Source: Thermodesulfobacteriaceae bacterium | Lineage (GTDB): Bacteria; Desulfobacterota; Thermodesulfobacteria; Thermodesulfobacteriales; Thermodesulfobacteriaceae | Assembly: GCA_015494725.1 (NCBI GenBank) | Contig: WGAR01000095.1 | Location: forward strand, 1-15,079 | DNA: 15,079 nucleotides | Direction of reading: 5' to 3' | Part shown: positions 1-6,409 of the stretch, piece by piece | How positions within the stretch are numbered: position 1 is the first letter of the stretch | How the letters are laid out: every line of letters starts with the position of its first letter | Notes under the pieces: model-generated | Database searches by the model: none | Told to the model about the DNA's origin: nothing | The model's input: only the letters and a program-made list of their open reading frames with translations | Position numbers and translations under genes: made by a program

Positions 1-513
1 CTGAAAAGGGATCATCCCCGGCTCCAGGGGGTGGTGGTAAAGGCCCCGGGTCTCGAGGACAGCCCCCTGTGGGAGATGGTTCCCCGGGAGCTCAAGACCC
101 TCTCGGGCTACCAGTACGAGGCCCTAAGATACGCAGAGGCCGCCCTTGTAGCCTCGGGAACGATAACCCTGGAGGCGGCCCTTCTCGAAACCCCCATGGT
201 GGCCGCCTATCGCCTCTCCCGCCCGGCCTATCTTCTGGCCCGGCTTCTGGTAAAGGTTCCCTATATCACCCTGCCCAATCTCATTCTGGGAGAAAGGGTG
301 GTGCCGGAACTCATTCAGGATCAGGTCCAGCCGGAAAACCTGGCCCAGGCCCTGCGGCCCTATCTTTTCGAAACCCGCATCCGGGAGGAAACCCGTCGTC
401 AACTGGCCCGGGTGAAACAGCTCCTGGGAGGTCCGGGGGCCTCCTGGCGGGTGGCGGAACAGCTGGTGCAGTTCTACCACTCTATTTCACCACCAGAACC
501 TCCACCGACTTAG
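1..513 (+). CDS. lpxB: Lipid-A-disaccharide synthase, C-terminal part (5' end outside window)
   Basis: The last 170 codons of a gene already open at base 1. LpxB is a GT19 glycosyltransferase that joins UDP-2,3-diacylglucosamine to lipid X on the inner face of the inner membrane, forming the disaccharide core of lipid A. The visible part carries the family's C-terminal signature: SGTITLEAALLETPMV, then YRLSRPAYLLARLLVKVPYITLPNLILG and VVPELIQ. The stretch around SGT-TLE-A and the PN-(I/L)LG segment belong to the nucleotide-sugar-binding half. The apparent GTG start at base 31 is internal, since the family has roughly 200 further residues upstream. The 3' end overlaps the convergent debranching-enzyme gene by 32 bp; the last few residues (PPEPPPT) are a non-conserved tail. 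The family call is firm. Confidence 0.93.
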   Translation: MKRDHPRLQGVVVKAPGLEDSPLWEMVPRELKTLSGYQYEALRYAEAALVASGTITLEAALLETPMVAAYRLSRPAYLLARLLVKVPYITLPNLILGERVVPELIQDQVQPENLAQALRPYLFETRIREETRRQLARVKQLLGGPGASWRVAEQLVQFYHSISPPEPPPT

Positions 514-2623
514 GCTTGCGCAGGACATTGATCACCACGTCCTTTTCGTGACGCAGGCATTCCAGGTCCACGGTGTGTTCCCCCACCCGCAGACCCTTGA
601 GATGGACCCGGGAAAGGAAGGCCGGAAGCCGGGGACGCAGGAAGGCCACCCCCTTTCCGGTGAACTTGAGTCCCAGGGAGGCTGCAAGGAGCATGAACAC
701 CGCTCCGGAAGCCCAGGCCTGGGGGCTGCAGGCCACCGGATAGTGGACCGGGCCCTCTCCGTAATGACGGGTAAAACCGCAAAAAAGTTCGGGCAGGCGG
801 GCGTGAGGGAAATAATGGCTGGCCTCGAAAAGGGCCTGGAACAGACGCTCCAGGTGCCCCTTGAAACCGTAATGGGCCAGCCCCTGGGCTATGAGGGCGT
901 TGTCGTGAGGCCAGACCGAACCGTTATGGTAAGAAACCGGGTTATAGAAGATCTCCCTCTTGGAGAGGGTGCGGATGCCCCATCCGGAAAAGAGATCGGT
1001 CCGGAAAAGTTCTTCGGTCAGGCGCACGGCTTCGGGTTCCTTGAGGACCTCGGCGAAGAGGAGATGGCCGGGATTGGAGGTGCGCACCAGGCAGGGTTTT
1101 TTGCGTCCATCCAGGGCCAGGGCCGGAAAATCCGCCCCGGAGGGCCAGAACAGACGGTGAATCTTCTCCTGCACCGCTTCGGCCCGGGAGAGGAAGGTCA
1201 GCACCAGATCGTGCTTGCCCAGGGCCCGGGCCAGACGGGCCATCTCCAGATAGGCCCGGTAAAGATATCCCTGCACCTCCACCAGCGCGATGGGCGGCTG
1301 GGGAAAACTTCCGTCCCGATGGAAGACGCTGTCGTGGGAGTCTTTCCAGCCCTTATTGATCAACCCCTCCCTAGAGGGTTGATATTCCAGCAGTCCGTCC
1401 CCATCCGGGTCCCCATGGGTCTCCATCCAGTGAAGGGCCAGCTCCAGGTGAGGCCAGAGTCGCTTCAGGAATTCCGTATCCTGGGTCCTTTCGTAATAGG
1501 CCCCGGCCAGGATCACAAAGAGCGGGGTGGCATCCACGGTTCCGTAATACCGGGCAAAGGGAATCTCTCCGGTGGCGGCCATCTCCCCGAAACGCATCTC
1601 GTGAAGGATCTTCCCCGGCTCGGCATCCCTTGCGGGGTCTTCCTCCGTGGCCTGGGTCCGGGCCAGGACTTCCAGCACCCCCCGGGCGATCTCCGGATTG
1701 AACCAGAGGGTCTGGAGGGCCACAATGAGGCCGTCCCTCCCGAAGATGGTGTTAAACCAGGGTATCCCGGCATAGGGATAGAGACCGTAAGGGGTGCGGG
1801 TGAGCATCATGAAAAGATCGTTTTCCGAACGCTCAAACCAGCGATTGAAGTGTTCATTGGAACTTTCCACCCGGACGCTGGACCGCAAAAGCTCCTTGCG
1901 TTCCTCCCGTCGCAGGAAAAGGGCCGAACCGAAGCTTCGCTCCGGTCTATCTTCCCCCTGAAGGCAGCGTACCACCACCGCCAGATTTACCTTTTCCTTG
2001 GGGGGCAGGGACAGGAAAAACCGGGCCTCCTCCGGGCTCAGGGCCGAGGGTGGAGTGGAGAAAAGGATCTCCGTGGTTCGCAATTTTCCATCCAGCCCCT
2101 GGTAGGAAATACGCACCCGATCCTCCTCCACCACCGGGGGAAGGATATGGCCTCTGCGATGGCGTCTGACGCCCCGGACCTCGAAGATATCCACAAAGTC
2201 GGCTCGAAAACGGATCACCACCGGGATCCGGAGTTCGGAAAAGGCGTAGTTGGTAAAGACCAGTTCCTCGTAATAATCCCCCTGATAGAGGAGTTTGAGC
2301 CGCCGGAGATGCAGGGACCCTCGGGGAAGAAAGGTCTCGCCCACGAAGAGATCCGGATTGGTAAGATGCACCTGAATGAGGATGCCGTCCGGGGAAAGGG
2401 AGGAGCCCAGGAAGAAGGGCTTGGTTTCGCAGCAGAAGAGCTCCCAGCGCGAGAGATGGCGGGTTCCGCGGTGGTAAAGGCCCTGTTCGCCCAGTCCCTC
2501 GGGGACAATATCCCCTTCGGCCCCGAAGAGGGCGAAGGTATCCCCGTGTTTGAAGGTAAGGGTACGGGGTGAAAGCCCCGGGCTGGTGGCCAGGATGTAG
2601 AACTTCAGGCCGCCTTCTTCCAC
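482..2623 (-). CDS. Amylo-alpha-1,6-glucosidase / glycogen-debranching-type enzyme
   Basis: A 713-residue two-domain protein. Residues about 20-235 match the bacterial GDE N-terminal beta-sandwich domain (HGDTFALFGAEGDI, GLYHRGTRHLSRWEL). Residues about 255-650 form the (alpha/alpha)6 catalytic domain of the amylo-1,6-glucosidase type (GH133). Landmarks are GIPWFNTIFGRDGLI (286-300), YYGTVDATPLF (359-369), the acid-bearing NKGWKDSHDS (423-432), NPVSYHNGSVWPHDN (561-575) and PELFCGF (611-617). It should hydrolyse alpha-1,6 branch glucose from glycogen-like or related alpha-glucans in the cytoplasm; no signal peptide is seen. The GTG start is fixed by a perfect AGGAGGT six bases upstream, inside the preceding glycosyltransferase gene, which it overlaps by 19 bp. 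That coupling implies one transcript and a shared pathway. The exact substrate (glycogen versus another alpha-glucoside) cannot be told from sequence. Confidence 0.9.
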   Translation of the reverse strand: MEEGGLKFYILATSPGLSPRTLTFKHGDTFALFGAEGDIVPEGLGEQGLYHRGTRHLSRWELFCCETKPFFLGSSLSPDGILIQVHLTNPDLFVGETFLPRGSLHLRRLKLLYQGDYYEELVFTNYAFSELRIPVVIRFRADFVDIFEVRGVRRHRRGHILPPVVEEDRVRISYQGLDGKLRTTEILFSTPPSALSPEEARFFLSLPPKEKVNLAVVVRCLQGEDRPERSFGSALFLRREERKELLRSSVRVESSNEHFNRWFERSENDLFMMLTRTPYGLYPYAGIPWFNTIFGRDGLIVALQTLWFNPEIARGVLEVLARTQATEEDPARDAEPGKILHEMRFGEMAATGEIPFARYYGTVDATPLFVILAGAYYERTQDTEFLKRLWPHLELALHWMETHGDPDGDGLLEYQPSREGLINKGWKDSHDSVFHRDGSFPQPPIALVEVQGYLYRAYLEMARLARALGKHDLVLTFLSRAEAVQEKIHRLFWPSGADFPALALDGRKKPCLVRTSNPGHLLFAEVLKEPEAVRLTEELFRTDLFSGWGIRTLSKREIFYNPVSYHNGSVWPHDNALIAQGLAHYGFKGHLERLFQALFEASHYFPHARLPELFCGFTRHYGEGPVHYPVACSPQAWASGAVFMLLAASLGLKFTGKGVAFLRPRLPAFLSRVHLKGLRVGEHTVDLECLRHEKDVVINVLRKPKSVEVLVVK

Positions 2624-3654
2624 AGGGGTACCTCCTCGGCCAGCAGGCTCCGGTAAAGCTCCAGATACTCCCGGGCCATCCGTTCGGCGGTGAAGCGTTC
2701 CTCAAACACCCGGCGACACTCGGACCGGGGCAATCGGGCCACCGCCTCCACCGCAGCCTCGGCCTCCTCCATGCTCTCCACAATGAAGCCGTTCCTTCCG
2801 GGTTCGATGATCTCCGGCACCGAACCACAGCGCCAGGCGATGACCGGGGTTCCGCAGGCGTTGGCCTCGATCATCACCAGTCCGAAGGGCTCCGGCCAGT
2901 CGATGAGCATAAGCAGAGCCAGGGCCCCGGAAAGAAACGCCTGTTTCTCCCGGTCGGAGATCTCGCCGATGAATTCCACCCAGGGGCTCTTCAACCGGGG
3001 CCGGATCACCGTTTCGAAATATTCCCGATCCGCACGATCCACCTTGGCGGCCATAAGAAGCTTTATCCCCACCCGCTCGGCCAGCTCGATGGCCCGATCC
3101 GGCCGTTTCTCCGGGGAGATCCGCCCCAGAAAGGCCAGATACTTTCCGGGCTCGTAGGAAGGACGGTAAAGGTCCCGCGGGAGCCCGTGATAGACATTTC
3201 CCACCCAGTTAAGGAAGGGAAGTGGCCTTCTCTGTGCGTAAGAAATGGAGACGAAAGGGGCCTCCCGGAACTCCTTGTAAAAAGGATACATCTCCGGAAG
3301 ATCCAGGCGCCCGTGCAGCGTGGTCAGATGGGGAACCCGCATCCTTCGCATCAGGGGCAGGTGCAGATAATCGATATGGAAGTGGATGACCTCGAATTCG
3401 TTTATCCGCTGAAGCACCCGCTCCACCATCAGGACATGGGGGGCCAGGGGGTCCTTCACCCCGCACAATCGCAGGGCCTGCGGGGCACAGGGAACCAGCC
3501 GGGCCGAGGTCTGCGAATCCGCGCTGGCAAAAAGGGTCACCTCGTGTCCCTGACGCACCAGTTCCTCGGTAAGCCAGAAGACCACCCTCTCGGTCCCCCC
3601 GTAAAGCTTGGGAGGTACGGCCTCATAAAGCGGTGCCACCTGAGCGATACGCAT
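2605..3654 (-). CDS. Family 4 glycosyltransferase (GT-B fold)
   Basis: A 349-residue retaining GT4 enzyme. The N-terminus MRIAQVAPLYEAVPP..YGGTERVV is the typical donor/acceptor-side start of this family (GGTERV, 19-24). The C-terminal Rossmann half shows YLAFLGRISPEKRPDRAIE (172-190), then the family signature EPFGLVMIEA (255-264, the EX7E motif) and ACGTPVIAWRCGSVPEII. No signal peptide or membrane segment is seen. I chose ATG at 3654, which sits five bases after GGGGGTGA and gives the usual family start; a GTG at 3663 lies inside that ribosome binding site. The gene overlaps the debranching-enzyme gene by 19 bp, so the two probably act in one alpha-glucan or glucoside pathway. Lpx genes flank the pair, but nothing specific shows LPS as the acceptor. 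Donor and acceptor are unknown. Confidence 0.9.
   Translation of the reverse strand: MRIAQVAPLYEAVPPKLYGGTERVVFWLTEELVRQGHEVTLFASADSQTSARLVPCAPQALRLCGVKDPLAPHVLMVERVLQRINEFEVIHFHIDYLHLPLMRRMRVPHLTTLHGRLDLPEMYPFYKEFREAPFVSISYAQRRPLPFLNWVGNVYHGLPRDLYRPSYEPGKYLAFLGRISPEKRPDRAIELAERVGIKLLMAAKVDRADREYFETVIRPRLKSPWVEFIGEISDREKQAFLSGALALLMLIDWPEPFGLVMIEANACGTPVIAWRCGSVPEIIEPGRNGFIVESMEEAEAAVEAVARLPRSECRRVFEERFTAERMAREYLELYRSLLAEEVPLWKKAA
2630..2636 (-). promoter_or_regulatory. Ribosome binding site fixing the GTG start of the debranching enzyme
   Basis: The minus strand reads AGGAGGT, six bases before GTG at 2623. It lies within the 3' coding end of the glycosyltransferase gene, so the overlap of the two genes is real and not an annotation artefact. 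Confidence 0.8.
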
Positions 3655-3659
3655 GGCCC

Positions 3660-3667
3660 TCACCCCC
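3660..3667 (-). promoter_or_regulatory. Ribosome binding site of the GT4 gene
   Basis: The minus strand reads GGGGGTGA, five bases before ATG 3654. It favours that start over the in-frame GTG at 3663, which lies within the site itself. Confidence 0.6.
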
Positions 3668-3730
3668 TTTTCCAGCTGGTTTGAACTCTCCCCCTCCGGC
3701 TCAGCTTAGAGAATAAGTACGGTTCCATCC

Positions 3731-3756
3731 AAAAAATAAGCAGAAATCGTAGCTTA
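3731..3756 (-). terminator. Possible weak intrinsic terminator after lpxK
   Basis: On the minus strand, a 5-bp stem TAAGC/GCTTA with a 10-nt loop is followed by ATTTTTT-like sequence (T-tract at 3736-3731). It begins at the lpxK stop codon. The stem is short and A/T-rich, so it may only attenuate transcription. The roughly 100-bp gap down to the GT4 gene is the only sizeable gap in the minus-strand run and could hold a separate promoter; I could not identify a convincing one. Confidence 0.25.
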
Positions 3757-4815
3757 GGAAGGGGATCCGGGCAGAAGCCCGGAAAGCCAGGTAAGGGTCT
3801 GGCGGGAAAAACGCACCAGCAGGGACAGGGCCAGCAGGGGTACCGGTCCGGAAAAAGGGGGGATCTTGACCAGATCCTTTTCGGTGGTGATGAGGGCCTC
3901 GGCTCCCAGGCGATGGGCCCTCTCCGCCAGTTTCTGGATTTCCCCGGCCCGGTAACGATGGTGATCCGGGAAAACGGCCAGATGGAGGAGCTGAAAGCCT
4001 CTTTCAAGAAGGGTCTTACGGAAATTTTCGGGATCTCCCAGACCGCAGAAGGCCACCACCCGTCGGGGGCGGGGACCGAGATAAGGCTGAAACCCGGAGG
4101 GACCCAGATGGACCAGGGGGCCGGGCTCAAAGGGGACCAGATGCACGGGGAGTCCATAGTCCCGGAAACGCCGGGCCAGGGCCCGGGCCCTTTCCGGGGC
4201 AAGATTGACCCGGGTGATGAACACGGCCTGGGCCCGTTTCAGGGCCTCCACCGGCTCCCGGAGTTCCCCGGCCGGAAAGAGTCTTTCCCGAAAGGGGTCT
4301 TTCAGGGCCGAGACCACCAGAAAATAAAAATCGGCCCGAACACGCAGATGCTGAAAGGCATCGTCAAAGAGCAAAAGATCCGGCGAGAAGCGGCGCCGGG
4401 CCATCTCGGCGGCACGGACTCGATCGCGCCCCACCACCACCGGAACCCCGCGAAGCCTTAACCCGTAAAGGTAGGCCTCCTCTCCGCAGGTGTCGGGCGA
4501 AACCAGGGGCCCTTTCCCCTCGGAGACCACCAGCGGCGCCCGGACCCGCCCTCCGTACCCCCTGAGGATCACCACCGGCGAAAAACCCAGGGCCTGGAAG
4601 AATTCGGCCAGGGTAAGGGTGAGAGGAGTCTTGCCCTCCCCTCCCAGGGAAAGGTTCCCGATGGCAATGGAGGGGACCCCGGGGTGGGTACGGGAAAGAA
4701 GTCCGTACCTGTAGAGGGAAAAACGCAGCCTTACCCCGGCTCCGTAGAGGAGGGACAGGGGCCACAGGGCGGGACGTGCCCGCATCCAGAACGACACCAG
4801 AAACCGCGGGATCAT
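3754..4815 (-). CDS. lpxK: Tetraacyldisaccharide 4'-kinase (lipid A 4'-kinase)
   Basis: LpxK phosphorylates the 4' position of the lipid A disaccharide at the cytoplasmic face of the inner membrane, using ATP. The 353-residue protein shows an N-terminal hydrophobic segment (about 10-25) and the phosphate-binding loop GNLSLGGEGKTP (53-64). It also has GYGGR (86-90), LLLFDDAFQH (147-156), FPAGELREP (180-188), FPDHHRY (282-288) and ITTEKDLVK (309-317), all LpxK landmarks. Length is normal for the family. The ATG at 4815 overlaps the stop of the upstream small gene as ATGA with no separate Shine-Dalgarno site, so it is probably translated by coupling. The frame is open further upstream, to 4980, but that extension is low-complexity Gly/Pro/Arg sequence antisense-like to the neighbouring gene, and I rejected it. 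It acts after LpxB, whose gene ends this same block on the other strand. Confidence 0.93.
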   Translation of the reverse strand: MIPRFLVSFWMRARPALWPLSLLYGAGVRLRFSLYRYGLLSRTHPGVPSIAIGNLSLGGEGKTPLTLTLAEFFQALGFSPVVILRGYGGRVRAPLVVSEGKGPLVSPDTCGEEAYLYGLRLRGVPVVVGRDRVRAAEMARRRFSPDLLLFDDAFQHLRVRADFYFLVVSALKDPFRERLFPAGELREPVEALKRAQAVFITRVNLAPERARALARRFRDYGLPVHLVPFEPGPLVHLGPSGFQPYLGPRPRRVVAFCGLGDPENFRKTLLERGFQLLHLAVFPDHHRYRAGEIQKLAERAHRLGAEALITTEKDLVKIPPFSGPVPLLALSLLVRFSRQTLTWLSGLLPGSPS

Positions 4816-5135
4816 CGGAGAGAGGGCCCCAGAATGGGGGAGAGGATTTCCCGGGCCTTCCTCAGGGCCTGAGCCGCCAGTTGCCGGGCCTCCTCTTCCC
4901 CGGCCTGTTCCAGGCGTTCCCAGCCCCGGCGGAAAAAATCGACCACTTCGGGTTCGGCGGCCTGTTTCAGGGCCTCCCACAGATGCGGGGGCTCGGGCTT
5001 TTCCCTGGGGGCCTCCACCTGGGAAAGCGCCCAGATGGCCTTCCCCGCCAGGACAAAGGCCTCCCGAAAATGCCCCCGGCGATATTCCTCCTCGGCATAA
5101 CGCAGATAGGTGCGGGCCCTTATAAAATAAGGCAT
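4812..5135 (-). CDS. Small helical protein, HEPN- or TPR-like, function unknown
   Basis: A 107-residue, mostly alpha-helical protein. The first helical pair (TYLRYAEEEYRRGHFREAFVLAGKAIWAL, about 9-37, described here by its ends TYLRYAEEEY and AFVLAGKAIWAL) has the A-x3-Y-x2-G-x-(Y/F)-x2-A spacing of HEPN or TPR units. The rest is a charged helix rich in Glu, Ala and Arg (about 60-98). The catalytic Rx4-6H motif of HEPN ribonucleases is not visible, so no nuclease role is implied. No signal peptide is seen. It lies nine bases after the stop of the 68-aa gene and overlaps lpxK by four bases, so it belongs to the efp-lpxK operon. Its ribosome binding site is weak (TTAGG directly before ATG). Being embedded with exact coupling suggests a genuine, conserved gene, but its role is not known to me. 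Confidence 0.7.
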   Translation of the reverse strand: MPYFIRARTYLRYAEEEYRRGHFREAFVLAGKAIWALSQVEAPREKPEPPHLWEALKQAAEPEVVDFFRRGWERLEQAGEEEARQLAAQALRKAREILSPILGPSLR

Positions 5136-5144
5136 CCTAAGGGT

Positions 5145-5351
5145 CTAATCGCCCTGTTCCGAATTCTCCCGCAGGCGGCGATAGAAGTGCTCGGTCATGA
5201 TCTCGTCGGCCTTCTCGCAGATCTCCCACAGGAGATCGATCATCTCCAGCATCTCCGCCTGACCGTCCGGGGGCCGCATTTCAAAATCCTCCAGAAAGGC
5301 CCCGGATTCCAGATATTCCTTGAACTCTCGTAAACGCTTCAAGGTCAGCAT
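5145..5351 (-). CDS. Conserved-looking small acidic protein, unknown function
   Basis: A 68-residue, acidic, helical protein with no recognisable domain, signal peptide or Cys cluster. The middle (GQAEMLEMIDLLWEICEKAD, 30-49) is a strongly amphipathic helix. Its ATG overlaps the efp stop as TGATG. An upstream GAGAGGGTGA inside the efp 3' end supplies a ribosome binding site, so the reading frame is well supported as a translated gene despite its size. Codon choice (GC-rich third positions) matches its neighbours. It may partner with the 107-aa helical protein next in the operon, but that is only inference from position. Confidence 0.7.
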   Translation of the reverse strand: MLTLKRLREFKEYLESGAFLEDFEMRPPDGQAEMLEMIDLLWEICEKADEIMTEHFYRRLRENSEQGD

Positions 5352-5914
5352 CAGCTCACCCTCTCCACGTAGCTTCCGGTCCGGGTATCCACCCGGATGA
5401 CGTCACCCTCGTTCACAAAAAGCGGCACCTGCACCACCGCCCCGGTCTCCAGTTTGGCCGGCTTGGACCCTCCGGAGACCGTATCTCCCCGCACTCCGGG
5501 TTCGGTTTCCACCACCCGGAGCTCCACGGTCTTGGGAAGCTCCACCCCGATGGGCTTGCCCCGGTAATAAAGTACATAGACGTTGATATTTTCCTGAAGA
5601 AACTTCCAGGCCTCTCCCAGCTGATCCTTGTCCAGATAGACCTGGTCGTAGTCCTCAAGATCCATAAAAACGTAACGATCTCCCTCCCGGTAAAGGTACT
5701 GCATCTCTCTTTCCTCCAGATCCGGGCGTTCAAAGGTGTCGCCGGAGCGAAAATTTACCTCCAGCACCCTCCCGGTAAGGAGATCGCGAAGTTTGGTGCG
5801 CACCGTGGCCTGGCCTTTGGCCACCTTGGAATGCTGGTATTCCAGAACTTCGTAGGGTTTACCCTCCCATTCGATCTTGAGTCCGCGCCGGAATTCGGAT
5901 GTGGAAATACTCAT
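5351..5914 (-). CDS. efp: Translation elongation factor P
   Basis: EF-P binds the ribosome between the P and E sites and relieves stalling at consecutive prolines. The 187 residues match the full three-domain length: KOW-like domain I with FRRGLKIEWEGKPYEVLEYQHSK split across 8-30, OB domain II (MQYLYREGDRYVFMDLEDYDQ), and OB domain III ending in the family signature PGVRGDTVSGGSKPA, GAVVQVPLFVNEGDVIRVDTRTGSYVERV. The loop that normally reads PGKGQA around the modified lysine reads VAKGQA here, with Lys33 at the equivalent of E. coli Lys34. No epmA/epmB, earP or ymfI-type modification gene is seen in the window. The ribosome binding site GGAGGT overlaps the stop codon of the upstream ftsB-like gene, giving tight operon coupling. 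The following 68-aa gene overlaps by one base. Confidence 0.95.
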   Translation of the reverse strand: MSISTSEFRRGLKIEWEGKPYEVLEYQHSKVAKGQATVRTKLRDLLTGRVLEVNFRSGDTFERPDLEEREMQYLYREGDRYVFMDLEDYDQVYLDKDQLGEAWKFLQENINVYVLYYRGKPIGVELPKTVELRVVETEPGVRGDTVSGGSKPAKLETGAVVQVPLFVNEGDVIRVDTRTGSYVERVS

Positions 5915-5919
5915 CCCCT

Positions 5920-6228
5920 TTACCTCCCTTTTCCGAAAATGATGAGACGTTCGTTTTTTTTCACGTATCCGTACTTTTTACGGGCTATTTCCTCGTAAAG
6001 GGCGGGATTCTTTTTGAGGGCCTCTATCTTTTCGGCGAGAGCGGCATTTCGGACCTGAAGATCCGCTATCTCGCGCCTCAGGGCCTGGTAGCGCCAGTGG
6101 AGATATCCTCCCCACATAAGCCCCAGCCCGAAGAACACCAGCAACAACCAGCGACCCCAGCGGAACCCCTTTCGGAGGTCCCGCCTTCCGGACGAAACCT
6201 TACCGGGGACATAGGCTCCGGGATTCAT
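5920..6228 (-). CDS. ftsB: FtsB/DivIC-family septum formation initiator protein
   Basis: A 102-residue single-pass membrane protein of the divisome, expected to pair with an FtsL-like partner and help FtsQ activate FtsWI during septal peptidoglycan synthesis. It has a short basic cytoplasmic N-terminus (1-23), one membrane helix (about 24-42, WGRWLLLVFFGLGLMWGGY) and a periplasmic coiled coil (about 46-74, ALRREIADLQ..NAALAEKIEALKK). It ends in the family's C-terminal segment, NPALYEEIARKKYGYV then KKNERLIIF (74-98), close to the usual P-x2-(I/Y)EE-AR-xYG-xxxxGE-xxxF pattern. ATG 6228 follows AGAGG at five bases. It appears to be the first gene of the minus-strand operon and reads into efp. 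FtsB and DivIC cannot be separated by sequence alone; the family call is firm. Confidence 0.85.
   Translation of the reverse strand: MNPGAYVPGKVSSGRRDLRKGFRWGRWLLLVFFGLGLMWGGYLHWRYQALRREIADLQVRNAALAEKIEALKKNPALYEEIARKKYGYVKKNERLIIFGKGR
5922..5927 (-). promoter_or_regulatory. efp ribosome binding site overlapping the upstream stop codon
   Basis: The minus strand reads GGAGGT with the trailing TAA shared as the stop of the ftsB-like gene, about seven bases before the efp ATG. It indicates co-translation of the two genes. Confidence 0.7.
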
Positions 6229-6246
6229 ACCCGCCTCTTTTCCCCA

Positions 6247-6275
6247 AGCTTAAATGAAACCGCCTTTTTCTTCAA
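6247..6275 (-). promoter_or_regulatory. Tentative sigma-70-type promoter for the ftsB-efp-lpxK operon
   Basis: The minus strand has TTGAAG (6275-6270), a 17-bp spacer, and TAAGCT (6252-6247), ending about 18 bases before the ftsB ATG. The -35 matches four of six consensus bases and the -10 only three, so this is a weak candidate offered because some promoter must lie in this divergent gap. Confidence 0.25.
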
Positions 6276-6327
6276 GGATCGAATCCCTTTTCCCTCGTAT
6301 CCGATCACCGGTTCTCCGAAAGGACTT

Positions 6328-6349
6328 ATCTTTTTAAAGATTGATCAAT
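6328..6349. promoter_or_regulatory. Two adjacent palindromes, possible operator
   Basis: ATCTTTTTAAAGAT (6328-6341) is a 6-bp inverted repeat around TT. It abuts the perfect 10-bp palindrome ATTGATCAAT (6340-6349), which contains the -35 hexamer of the chemoreceptor promoter. A dimeric regulator could bind here. No regulator gene is in the window, and short A/T palindromes can arise by chance. Confidence 0.3.
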
Positions 6350-6371
6350 AGTATAAGCAATCGTATATAAT
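6341..6371 (+). promoter_or_regulatory. Sigma-70-type promoter for the chemoreceptor-porin-phosphatase-kinase run
   Basis: TTGATC (6341-6346) stands before a perfect TATAAT (6366-6371) at 19 bp, or an overlapping TATATA (6364-6369) at the ideal 17 bp. The region is distinctly A/T-rich in GC-rich surroundings and lies 39 bases before the start codon. Confidence 0.55.
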
Positions 6372-6393
6372 AACTCTATTCAGATTCAAAGAG

Positions 6394-6402
6394 AAAGGAG
6401 GT
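6394..6402 (+). promoter_or_regulatory. Strong ribosome binding site of the chemoreceptor
   Basis: AAAGGAGGT is a near-perfect anti-SD match, seven bases before ATG 6410. Confidence 0.8.
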
Positions 6403-6409
6403 AAAAAAC

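Larger units (their letters stand above)
6229..6409. other. Divergent intergenic region between ftsB and the chemoreceptor
   Basis: This 181-bp gap is the largest non-coding stretch in the window and is clearly A/T-richer than its surroundings, especially 6321-6380. It holds the plus-strand promoter and ribosome binding site, the paired palindromes, a small GGAT-CGA-ATCC inverted repeat (6276-6286) and the tentative minus-strand promoter. No small RNA or coding frame is convincing. Confidence 0.6.

Noticed and set aside
548..2572. Long plus-strand open frame (674 codons) opposite the debranching enzyme
   Set aside because: It is the antisense shadow of a gene with clear family motifs; its translation is Gly/Pro/His-rich with no domain. 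GC-rich third positions keep antisense frames open.
3655..3663. GTG start three codons upstream in the GT4 gene
   Set aside because: It lies inside the ribosome binding site that serves ATG 3654, and the family starts at MRIA.
2569..3684. Plus-strand open frame (371 codons) opposite the GT4 gene
   Set aside because: Shadow frame; the minus-strand GT4 motifs are decisive.
4360..4380. DDAFQH instead of DDGFQH in LpxK as a broken active site
   Set aside because: Ala at this position is, to my knowledge, a common natural variant; all other LpxK motifs are intact.
4816..4980. N-terminal extension of LpxK
   Set aside because: The extra 55 residues are Gly/Pro/Arg low-complexity sequence lying over the 107-aa gene; ATG 4815 gives the normal LpxK start and an ATGA coupling.
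4812..5135. HEPN toxin of a toxin-antitoxin pair with the 68-aa gene
   Set aside because: No Rx4-6H catalytic motif, and both genes are embedded in a housekeeping operon; no antitoxin-like nucleotidyltransferase or DNA-binding domain.
6335..6361. Flagellar sigma-28 promoter for the chemoreceptor (TAAAGATT)
   Set aside because: The -35 looks good, but at the required spacing no GCCGATAA-like -10 is present, while a sigma-70-type -10 is perfect.
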